Origin: Mariniphaga sp.
GTDB taxonomy: Bacteria > Bacteroidota > Bacteroidia > Bacteroidales > Prolixibacteraceae
Assembly (NCBI GenBank): GCA_013203525.1
Contig: JABMQB010000503.1
Span: forward strand, 1-5,946
Length of the DNA stretch: 5,946 nt
Reading direction: 5' to 3'
Below the pieces are notes generated by a model. The model worked only from the letters and a program-made list of their open reading frames with translations. It did not search any database and had not been told where the DNA came from. Numbering within the stretch: the first letter of the stretch is position 1; each line of letters starts with the position of its first letter. The translations under genes and the position numbers were made by a program. Positions 1 to 5,405 of the stretch are shown in pieces.

Positions 1-488
1 GCTGTTTCTTCACCACAGATGTAGGCTCCACTCCCCATGAAAATTTCAATCTTAAAATCGAGTTTAATTTCCTTGCAATAGTATTCAAACTCGTCGATTG
101 CTTTTTTTAGTTCTTCTTCCAGGAATTTGTATTCTCCACGTAGATAGATGTATCCTTTTTTTGCGCCGGTAATAAAACCACAAACTGCCATTGCTGTTAA
201 TACTTTATAAGGTACTTTCGAAAGTATTTCCCGGTCTTTAAATGTACCTGGCTCACCTTCATCGGCATTACAAATAATATATTTAACATCTGATTTGGCT
301 TCAGCAGCAAGTTTCCATTTTAATCCTGTTGGGAAACCAGCACCACCACGTCCTTTAAGTTCCGAACTAATTAATTCGTTGATTAAATCAGCGGGTTTTT
401 TCTTTATTGAATTACTCAGGATTTTTTCCCAGTCGTTTTCATTCCTGAAAATAAAATCCGCACGTTTTAATAAATATGAATTTGCCAT
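1..488 (-). CDS. NuoF-like NADH-binding flavoprotein subunit (3' part outside window)
   Basis: This is the N-terminal 162 residues of the FMN- and NADH-binding subunit of the NuoF/HoxF/HydB/FdsB family, which takes hydride from NADH (or returns it) and passes electrons through FMN to iron-sulfur clusters in the cytoplasm. The family motifs are clear: GRGGAGFPTGLKW at residues 46-58 (glycine-rich NADH/FMN loop), NADEGEPGTFKDR at 74-86, YIYLRGEY at 113-120 and GAYICGEET at 154-162. The reading frame stays open to the left edge, so the SLBB and 4Fe-4S domains lie outside. The N-terminus starts directly with the NuoF fold. It has no thioredoxin-like [2Fe-2S] domain of the kind that precedes it in many HydB/HndC subunits. 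The ATG at 488 is fixed by a strong AGGAGGT just upstream. It follows the NuoE-like gene after 12 bases, so the two are surely cotranscribed. The parent complex (hydrogenase, formate dehydrogenase or complex I) cannot be decided from this part. Confidence 0.93.
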   Translation of the reverse strand, partial: MANSYLLKRADFIFRNENDWEKILSNSIKKKPADLINELISSELKGRGGAGFPTGLKWKLAAEAKSDVKYIICNADEGEPGTFKDREILSKVPYKVLTAMAVCGFITGAKKGYIYLRGEYKFLEEELKKAIDEFEYYCKEIKLDFKIEIFMGSGAYICGEET

Positions 489-492
489 TTTT

Positions 493-499
493 ACCTCCT
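493..499 (-). promoter_or_regulatory. Strong Shine-Dalgarno for the NuoF-like gene
   Basis: On the minus strand AGGAGGT lies four bases before the ATG at 488, inside the 12-base gap after the NuoE-like stop codon. It decides the start of the NuoF-like gene. It stands out because no other gene start in this window has a recognisable Shine-Dalgarno, in line with the general weakness of such sites in Bacteroidota. Confidence 0.7.
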
Positions 500-500
500 T

Positions 501-977
501 TTAATTTTCATGATTTTCTTTCATATACATCGATAATATATCCCTGATTTTTTCAGGTGTAAGTTCGGTGTACACATCATTGTTAATTAACATAGCCGGA
601 GCTTTATGGCACCATCCAAGGCAGTTGGTTTCCAGAAGAGTGAATTTTTTGTCAGGCGTAGTTTCGCTTAACTTGATTTTTAACATATTCTGAATAGTTA
701 GCAATACCTGATTTTTTCCTTTCATTGCACAAGTAATGGTCCGGCAAACACGAATCACGTATTTACCCATTTTTTTGGTTTCAAGAAACGAATAAAAGGT
801 AGCGGTACCATATACCTCTGAAGCCGAGATATCTATTTCCCGTGCAATTTCTACCATTGCATACTCCGAAAGGTAATTTTCCTTTGCAACCACACCTTGC
901 ATGATAGGTAAGAGGCTTTCTCTTTTCCTACCGTGTTTTTCAGCCAGGTCTTTTACAAGAGATTGAATTGGGTTCAT
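501..977 (-). CDS. NuoE-like [2Fe-2S] thioredoxin-fold subunit
   Basis: This 158-residue protein belongs to the NuoE/HydC/HndA/FdsG family, the small subunit that carries the N1a-type [2Fe-2S] cluster and partners NuoF-like subunits in the cytoplasmic NADH dehydrogenase arm. The four cluster cysteines are visible as C78-x4-C83 and C119-x3-C123 (CRTITC and CLGWC). The N-terminal helical part has the usual EVYGTATFYSF motif at 54-64, and LTPEKIRDIL closes the fold at 139-148. Length is normal for the family. The ATG at 977 has no Shine-Dalgarno. It is the first gene of its operon: 460 bases without a clear gene lie upstream, and the NuoF-like gene follows 12 bases downstream. In nuoA-N clusters this gene normally sits just after nuoD, so the arrangement favours a soluble NAD(P)-linked hydrogenase or formate dehydrogenase. 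That assignment is inference; membership of the NuoE family is secure. Confidence 0.93.
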   Translation of the reverse strand: MNPIQSLVKDLAEKHGRKRESLLPIMQGVVAKENYLSEYAMVEIAREIDISASEVYGTATFYSFLETKKMGKYVIRVCRTITCAMKGKNQVLLTIQNMLKIKLSETTPDKKFTLLETNCLGWCHKAPAMLINNDVYTELTPEKIRDILSMYMKENHEN

Positions 978-1256
978 TTAAATCTGTTATTAAAAATTGG
1001 TTATTTAAATATTAGTTGATTGTTGTTTCTTTATTTGTAAAAAGTACGCCAATTAAGGCAGGATCGATAAAATATTTATTTGCTTTTAATTATGATATTG
1101 TTTAAAAATAGCAGTATGGAAGTATTTATTACACGAGTTTTTACAGTGAATCATCTGTTTTTAAACATAACACAGCGTTATTAAAGAAATTTTCCTTTAT
1201 TACAGTGGTTGTAACCCATTTAACTTAATGTTTTTCTAATATGTTGGTGAGCATAT

Positions 1257-1270
1257 ACTTAATATTAAGT
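1257..1270. repeat. 14-base perfect palindrome
   Basis: ACTTAATATTAAGT is identical to its reverse complement. Its right half overlaps ATTAAGTTAA (1264-1273), which is also the reverse complement of TTAACTTAAT at 1220-1229. It could be a dimeric regulator's operator, but in a region this AT-rich a chance origin is possible. Confidence 0.4.
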
Positions 1271-1378
1271 TAACATTTCAATTAAATATTGTATTTAAAT
1301 ATTAATTTTTCAAAAAAAACCGTTATAAAAGCAACCATTGGCATTTGTTTATTGTCAGTATTTTAAAGCCATAACAAA

Positions 1379-1394
1379 TTCCGCATGAGCGGAA
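1379..1394 (+). promoter_or_regulatory. GC-rich hairpin with ATGA loop in the 5' leader
   Basis: TTCCGC (1379-1384) and GCGGAA (1389-1394) form a perfect six-base-pair stem around the four-base loop ATGA. It is the only GC-rich spot in the intergenic region and lies about 43 bases before the ATG at 1438. An A-tract rather than a T-tract follows on the plus strand, so it does not look like an intrinsic terminator for plus-strand transcription. The loop holds a potential start codon for an 18-codon frame, so a role in translation of the leader is possible. Confidence 0.4.
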
Positions 1395-1441
1395 AAAACA
1401 GAAACAATATTATTAGCCATTTTGAAAACATTAAACAATGA
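1385..1441 (+). CDS. Possible 18-residue leader peptide overlapping the next gene
   Basis: An ATG in the loop of the 1379-1394 hairpin opens the frame MSGKNRNNIISHFENIKQ. Its TGA (1439-1441) overlaps the ATG of the CarboxypepD_reg-like gene (1438-1440) in an ATGA junction, the layout typical of translational coupling. The peptide resembles no attenuation leader I know: no run of one regulatory amino acid, though asparagine is frequent (4 of 18). There is no Shine-Dalgarno. The frame is short enough to arise by chance, so it is offered as a candidate only. Confidence 0.25.
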   Translation: MSGKNRNNIISHFENIKQ

Positions 1442-1833
1442 CCACCTTTAAATTATTAACAGCATTTTTTTTAGCCGGAATTTTATTAACACCCCGGATT
1501 TACGCTCAACGAATATCAATTGATGGGTATGTGGTAAACTCTAAATCTGGAGAGTATGTAAAAGAAGTAAATATTCTCGATGAAATATCGGGAATAGGTA
1601 CGATCTCAGATAATACAGGATATTTTAAATTGACATTAAATGCCGGTGATGTGCAGCTTACTTTTTATGAAAATGCATATAAGTCTTTCTTAACTGATTT
1701 TAGCGTTAAAAACGATACAGTATTAACCGTAAAAATGAAACATAAAAAGGACTTGAAAGCTGATACTCTTTTAAATGATGAATCGCAGGTACTGATTTCA
1801 TCTTCAGGAATTAAAAGGAAGCACAGAAAATAA
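1438..1833 (+). CDS. Secreted CarboxypepD_reg-like domain protein
   Basis: The 131-residue product has a Sec signal peptide (Lys5, hydrophobic core about 6-18, likely cleavage after YAQ at 24) followed by one carboxypeptidase-regulatory-like beta-sandwich at about 26-100. The domain shows the typical GYVVNSKSGEYVKEVNI opening, the ISDNTGYFKLTL strand pair and the closing DTVLTVKM strand. In Bacteroidota this domain usually forms the N-terminus of TonB-dependent receptors or larger surface proteins. Here it stands alone, without plug, barrel or TonB box. A short tail rich in lysine and arginine (SSGIKRKHRK) ends the protein. It is probably periplasmic or outer-membrane associated, with a binding or scaffolding role; no enzymatic residues are visible and the specific function is unknown. 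The ATG at 1438 is chosen because the signal peptide follows at once; it lacks a Shine-Dalgarno and overlaps the stop of a possible leader peptide. It converges exactly on the PafA-like gene. Confidence 0.85.
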   Translation: MTTFKLLTAFFLAGILLTPRIYAQRISIDGYVVNSKSGEYVKEVNILDEISGIGTISDNTGYFKLTLNAGDVQLTFYENAYKSFLTDFSVKNDTVLTVKMKHKKDLKADTLLNDESQVLISSSGIKRKHRK

Positions 1834-1857
1834 TTAGTGTATTCCCTTAATTATTTT
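1827..1857. terminator. Possible bidirectional terminator across two convergent stop codons
   Basis: AAAATAATTA (1827-1836) and TAATTATTTT (1848-1857) form a perfect ten-base inverted repeat around an 11-base loop. Both strands therefore read A-tract, stem, T-tract. The repeat contains both stop codons: TAA of the plus-strand gene (1831-1833) and TAA of the minus-strand gene (1836-1834). With no space between these convergent genes, a terminator has to lie inside coding sequence, and this is the only candidate seen. The stem is entirely A/T and weak, so the call is tentative. Confidence 0.4.
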
Positions 1858-3471
1858 ACCTGCCGATCGGTCTGGTGGGGGGATTCCAATTAATTCAGCT
1901 AATGTGGGTACAAGGTCAGCAGCGTTATACCGTTCTTTAATTACTTGTTTTTTTGTCCCATTTCCGTAAAAAACCAAAGGGATGTGGGTTTGGTCGGTAT
2001 AATTTACTTTTTCAAATTTATATGTAGGTTGCCAACCTTCTTCCAATGCATATAAAAAATCACCCGATCGTTTTTTATTATAGGAGTTATAAATATGTGC
2101 CTGGATATTAGGTCCCGAAGCACCTCTTTCCAAATCATGTGCAGGAATTGTAATTTTTACTCCTTCGAACTGGTTAATAAATGTTGCAGCGGTTTCGATC
2201 ATTTCTTCTTTATCAACCTTGCTGTTTTCAATTAGTTTATGATCAAAATAAACCTGTTGCCCCGAAATATTTTCAATCCATTTTTCTTCTCCGTATGTAA
2301 TATTTAGTAACGATGTGAGAAGCGCAAATGCACTTTCGGGTGAAAAACTTCCTACAGCCAGGTTAAATTCTTCCTTTAAATAATCGACCGGATAGGATGC
2401 GGAAGTATTAGATGTGAGGAAAACCAGGACATTTTCATTGCCAAACTTTGTTTCAATTGTCGATAATAAAGAAGCAATATGCTGATCGAGGCGAAGGTAT
2501 GTATCTTCCATCTCGATTGAAACCGGGCCAAATGAACCGTTTTCATAGTCCATAGAAGAAAAGGCAACAGATAAAAAATCAGTATTTTCATCATCGCTAA
2601 CTTTTTCATTTTCCAAAAGTTCAGAAACAAAATCAGAAATAATTTGATTTCCCCAGGGAACAGTTTTTATGGGGCGGTAATTCTCCATTCTTTTGACATA
2701 CTTGTTGACTACATGGGGGAATGTTTTAAATTCTTCAAAATAACCTTTTTCAAAAAGGTAATCATCTTCAATATTTCCTTCGTATGATATTAGAGGTAAA
2801 AGTGTTGTCCAGTTTCTGTGTGCATATTTATCGGTGTAGTTATTTGAATTAAAAATTCTGACCCAATCGGGAAAAGTATTAATATAATACGAACTTGAAA
2901 TCATTCGTCCCGATTCTTCATCTAACCAGTAGGCTCCATCAGCTGCATGGCCGGCAGAAAGAACAGCGGTAGAAGTATTTAAAGCCACACTAAAAACTTT
3001 TGATTTTCCCTGGGTGAATACTTTCAGGTTATCGCTAAGAGTATTTGCTGTTAATTTTGTTGCAGATGCATTTCCTGATTCTGTATCAGCACCTACTGTG
3101 AAGTAATAATCATCTTCAACACAATTAACTTCTTTTGAAGTAACCCTATCATACCAATCCGGACTTATAATACCATGACTTGCAGGATAAACACCTGTAA
3201 ATAAGGTAGCGGTTCCGGTTGCATAACTTTGTATATGCTGTTCTATTTTAAAGTTTGTACAAACTACTCCTTCATTGTAAAGTTTTTTAAATCCATCGTC
3301 CTGGAATTTATCCCAATAGCGGTCGATATAATCGGGTCGCATATTTTCTACAATAATCCCAACAACCAGTTTTGGACGTTTTTCACCATTTTCAAGGGGT
3401 TGCCCATTAAGGGTAATACCAAAGGAGGTTGTCAGTAAAACCAATACAAATCGTAAAACTTTATTATTCAT
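1834..3471 (-). CDS. PafA-family alkaline phosphatase homologue, catalytically degenerate
   Basis: A 545-residue exported protein of the PafA / type I phosphodiesterase-nucleotide pyrophosphatase family, full length beside Elizabethkingia PafA (about 546). It has a signal peptide (hydrophobic 7-20, likely cleavage near Gln24). Family landmarks run end to end: KLVVGIIVENMRPDY (34-48), LFTGVYPASHG (90-100), PDWYD (104-108), MEDTYLRLD (321-329), NKKRSGD (465-471), THIPLVFYG (495-503). Active PafA monoesterases use a Thr nucleophile and two zinc ions. Placed against PafA numbering from memory, the key positions here are D38 to E42, nucleophile T79 to Y83, N100 to P104, K162 to N165, R164 to S167, H309 to G312, D352 to N355 and H353 to T356. 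Only D305 (D308) and H486 (H496) remain. It is probably a pseudoenzyme, perhaps binding a ligand or partner in the periplasm. The frame is intact, so it is not a decaying pseudogene. The two cysteines (71, 117) could pair. A -7 box lies 20 bases before the ATG. Confidence 0.88.
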   Translation of the reverse strand: MNNKVLRFVLVLLTTSFGITLNGQPLENGEKRPKLVVGIIVENMRPDYIDRYWDKFQDDGFKKLYNEGVVCTNFKIEQHIQSYATGTATLFTGVYPASHGIISPDWYDRVTSKEVNCVEDDYYFTVGADTESGNASATKLTANTLSDNLKVFTQGKSKVFSVALNTSTAVLSAGHAADGAYWLDEESGRMISSSYYINTFPDWVRIFNSNNYTDKYAHRNWTTLLPLISYEGNIEDDYLFEKGYFEEFKTFPHVVNKYVKRMENYRPIKTVPWGNQIISDFVSELLENEKVSDDENTDFLSVAFSSMDYENGSFGPVSIEMEDTYLRLDQHIASLLSTIETKFGNENVLVFLTSNTSASYPVDYLKEEFNLAVGSFSPESAFALLTSLLNITYGEEKWIENISGQQVYFDHKLIENSKVDKEEMIETAATFINQFEGVKITIPAHDLERGASGPNIQAHIYNSYNKKRSGDFLYALEEGWQPTYKFEKVNYTDQTHIPLVFYGNGTKKQVIKERYNAADLVPTLAELIGIPPPDRSAGKIIKGIH

Positions 3472-3491
3472 TCTTTTTATGGTTTTTGTGC

Positions 3492-3499
3492 CAAATGTA
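3492..3499 (-). promoter_or_regulatory. Bacteroidetes-type -7 box for the PafA-like gene
   Basis: On the minus strand TACATTTG matches the Bacteroidota primary-sigma -7 consensus TAnnTTTG at all six fixed positions and ends 20 bases before the ATG at 3471. A clear -33 TTTG or TTG at the usual spacing is missing; that region is T-rich instead. If used, the gene can be transcribed independently of the regulator gene 78 bases upstream, with a very short leader. Confidence 0.5.
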
Positions 3500-3549
3500 T
3501 AAAAAAACGAAATTAATTGATAGATATTCTGAATCCTGTTTAGAAGAAT

Positions 3550-4320
3550 TTATTTTTCGAGCCATTCTCTGAAATCTTTTAATCTGCTTCGGCTTATAAA
3601 AGTATCATCATCATTTATATTGTTTATTTTCATTTTTAATTTGTTTGCTGAAAATGAAATAATATCGGATATAGCATTTCTGCTAATTACGTATTTTCTG
3701 TTTATCCTGAAAAATATATCGGGATCAGTTAATTTTTCAAGTTGTTCCAGTGAATAATTAATATCATATGAATTCCCATTAATATCCTGAAGGAAAGTGG
3801 CTTTTTCCAGGCTGTAAAAACAGTTGATCTTATCTGTTTCGATTGATCGGATATGAATCCCGGTATTAACCACAAACCTTGATTTAAATTTTTTTGTGAG
3901 CAATTGCATTACTTGTCCAACCTGATAATTAAATAAATCGCCATAAATATTTAGCTTTAGTCCCGTTTGTTTCAGAAACTTATCGATTGCAAAAGTAAGT
4001 GATTCATTGCTAACAGGTTTTAGTAAGTAATCGATGCTGTTTACTTTAAAGGCTTTTATGGCATATTCTTCATAGGCAGTTGTAAAAATGACAGGGCAGG
4101 TTAATTGTACATAATTAAAAATTTCAAAACTTAATCCATCCGATAACTGAATATCCATAAATACCAGGTCGGGGTGTGGATTGTTGTTAAACCAATTAGT
4201 AGCCATCTTTACGGAATTCAGAACTCTGGTAATTCTGATCTTATAACCCGATGTATTGATCAATTTTTGCAGGTGTTCCACTGCCGGTTTTTCATCTTCA
4301 ATAATTATTGCATTTATCAT
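3550..4320 (-). CDS. LytTR-family response regulator
   Basis: This 256-residue DNA-binding response regulator has a receiver domain (about 1-120) and a C-terminal LytTR DNA-binding domain (about 147-252). Receiver residues are all present: acidic pair E8/D9, phosphoacceptor D56 in LVFMDIQLSDG, T80/T81, and K101-P102. The LytTR domain shows the usual FFRINRKYVISRNAI core at 203-217. LytTR proteins bind short DNA repeats through a beta-rich fold and usually act as transcription factors. The start codon at 4320 overlaps the kinase stop as ATGA, so the two are translationally coupled and surely form one two-component system. It is the last gene of the kinase transcript, with 78 bases and a likely new promoter before the PafA-like gene. 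Targets are unknown; that gene is the nearest candidate (inference). The receiver and output domains appear intact. Confidence 0.95.
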   Translation of the reverse strand: MINAIIIEDEKPAVEHLQKLINTSGYKIRITRVLNSVKMATNWFNNNPHPDLVFMDIQLSDGLSFEIFNYVQLTCPVIFTTAYEEYAIKAFKVNSIDYLLKPVSNESLTFAIDKFLKQTGLKLNIYGDLFNYQVGQVMQLLTKKFKSRFVVNTGIHIRSIETDKINCFYSLEKATFLQDINGNSYDINYSLEQLEKLTDPDIFFRINRKYVISRNAISDIISFSANKLKMKINNINDDDTFISRSRLKDFREWLEK

Positions 4321-5357
4321 GGTTTTTTGTTTAAAACAGGGATTTTAACCAGGAAATATTCTTCAGTTTTTTTAATAATAACTTCTTTATTGGTAAAATA
4401 TTTATATCTCGATTGAATGTTTTTTAATCCAAGTTTACCTGAGTGTTGAACCGAAGATTTTAGTTGAAGGTTATTCCATACAGAAATATAATTTCCTTCA
4501 GTTTTAATAATTATACTTAATGGTTTTTCAGTTGAAAACGTATTGTGTTTTATGGCATTTTCGAGTAAAATCTGTAAAGCCATTGGTATAACATATTTAT
4601 TATCAAGGTTGGGAATATCAATATTTAATATTAATCCGTCTTCGTACCTGATATTATATAGGTAAAAAAAGTTTTCAAGTAGTTTTTTTTCGACTTCCAG
4701 TGAAACTACTTCATCACTGCCAAATTCAAGGATATAACGATACACTTCAGCAAGCTGGTTAATAAACATAGCCGCTTTATCCTGATCTTTATACACCAGC
4801 GAAGTAAGTGCTGTCAGGTTATTAAATAAAAAATGCGGATTGACCTGATTTTTTAAAGCTTCAAACTCAACAGTAAGAATTTCTCTTTTTAATTTTTCTT
4901 CGTTAATAGCCGACTGCCTCCAGTTACGTAAGAAAATAATTGTGTTTTTTGTGAGAACACTAAGTGTAATAAAAAATGTGGCATAGATTATAGCGTTAAT
5001 CGTTCTTTCATAAATAACCTCTATTTCATCGCCCCTGATTTTGAAAAAGAATAAATAATGAATTAGAAGAACTAACAAAAGTGCCCATGAGATTTCCAGC
5101 AAAGCAGTTAATATAAAACGTTTTAGAGGCTGATCGAGCCAACGAATACGTTTTTCTAGGTACAATTCAATTAATTCGGAGACCAACATAAATGGAATTC
5201 CTATAGAATAGGAATATATAATTACATAGGATAGAATTTCAATCTGAAATATCCCCTTCGGGTAGGTCATTAGAACAATAATCAATCCTATCGAAATGGG
5301 CGCAATTAAAAATCCCAGTATCTTTTTATAATATTTTTTAAAGAAATTTTTCGTCAT
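4317..5357 (-). CDS. LytS-type sensor histidine kinase
   Basis: A 346-residue inner-membrane histidine kinase of the LytS/YehU (His_kinase, PF06580) class. The N-terminal third has about four membrane helices (roughly 14-32, 41-60, 82-106, 118-140) with little extracytoplasmic sequence, the compact Bacteroidota design without a separate sensor domain. A short coiled linker (about 145-170) leads to the phosphoacceptor motif QVNPHFLFNNL (171-181) with H175. The ATP-binding part shows the N-box LLENAIKHN (264-272) and the glycine-rich GKLGLKNIQSRY (307-318). All catalytic elements needed for autophosphorylation are visible. The partner is the LytTR regulator, whose start overlaps this stop by four bases. 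A TPR protein gene ends 48 bases upstream on the same strand and may share the transcript. The signal sensed cannot be told from sequence. The ATG at 5357 directly precedes a lysine-rich segment and the first helix, which supports this start. Confidence 0.95.
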   Translation of the reverse strand: MTKNFFKKYYKKILGFLIAPISIGLIIVLMTYPKGIFQIEILSYVIIYSYSIGIPFMLVSELIELYLEKRIRWLDQPLKRFILTALLEISWALLLVLLIHYLFFFKIRGDEIEVIYERTINAIIYATFFITLSVLTKNTIIFLRNWRQSAINEEKLKREILTVEFEALKNQVNPHFLFNNLTALTSLVYKDQDKAAMFINQLAEVYRYILEFGSDEVVSLEVEKKLLENFFYLYNIRYEDGLILNIDIPNLDNKYVIPMALQILLENAIKHNTFSTEKPLSIIIKTEGNYISVWNNLQLKSSVQHSGKLGLKNIQSRYKYFTNKEVIIKKTEEYFLVKIPVLNKKP

Positions 5358-5405
5358 ATTTTAACACTGATTAAAACTACGAATTCCTATCTTTAAATAA
5401 AAGAA

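Larger units (their letters stand above)
978..1437. other. AT-rich divergent intergenic region
   Basis: This 460-base stretch separates the NuoE-like gene (minus) from the CarboxypepD_reg-like gene (plus) and must hold the promoters of both. I found no perfect TAnnTTTG box in the orientation of either gene, so no promoter is placed. It contains a 14-base perfect palindrome at 1257-1270, a 10-base inverted repeat (1220-1229 and 1264-1273), the 8-mer TTACAGTG twice (1141-1148 and 1200-1207), the 13-mer TATTTAAATATTA twice (1002-1014 and 1292-1304), and a GC-rich hairpin at 1379-1394. Apart from an 18-codon frame at its right end I see no coding potential and no recognisable RNA gene. Confidence 0.6.

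Noticed and set aside
1337..1366. Possible promoter for the CarboxypepD_reg-like gene (TTG, 18-base gap, TATTTTAA)
   Set aside because: The -7 part matches only part of TAnnTTTG, and such matches are expected by chance in this AT-rich stretch.
2376..2630. 84-codon open frame on the minus strand inside the PafA-like gene
   Set aside because: It is another frame of a clear protein-coding gene and its translation has no recognisable domain. Open frames at 295-504, 3229-3438 and 4174-4416 on the plus strand were rejected for the same reason.
3421..3430. AAAGGAGGTT on the plus strand, like a Shine-Dalgarno
   Set aside because: It lies within the signal-peptide codons of the minus-strand PafA-like gene and no credible plus-strand gene follows.
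1834..3471. Calling the PafA-like gene a pseudogene
   Set aside because: There is no stop, frameshift or deletion; length, signal peptide and scaffold motifs are intact. A pseudoenzyme is the better description.
3472..3549. Intrinsic terminator after the LytTR regulator gene
   Set aside because: Only four-base A/T-rich pairings are visible and no T-tract follows a stable stem.
5358..5405. Possible promoter (TAGTTTTA on the minus strand) and a five-base A/T hairpin between the TPR and kinase genes
   Set aside because: The -7 box is imperfect, no -33 element is present, and the stem (TCTTT/AAAGA) is too weak to call a terminator.
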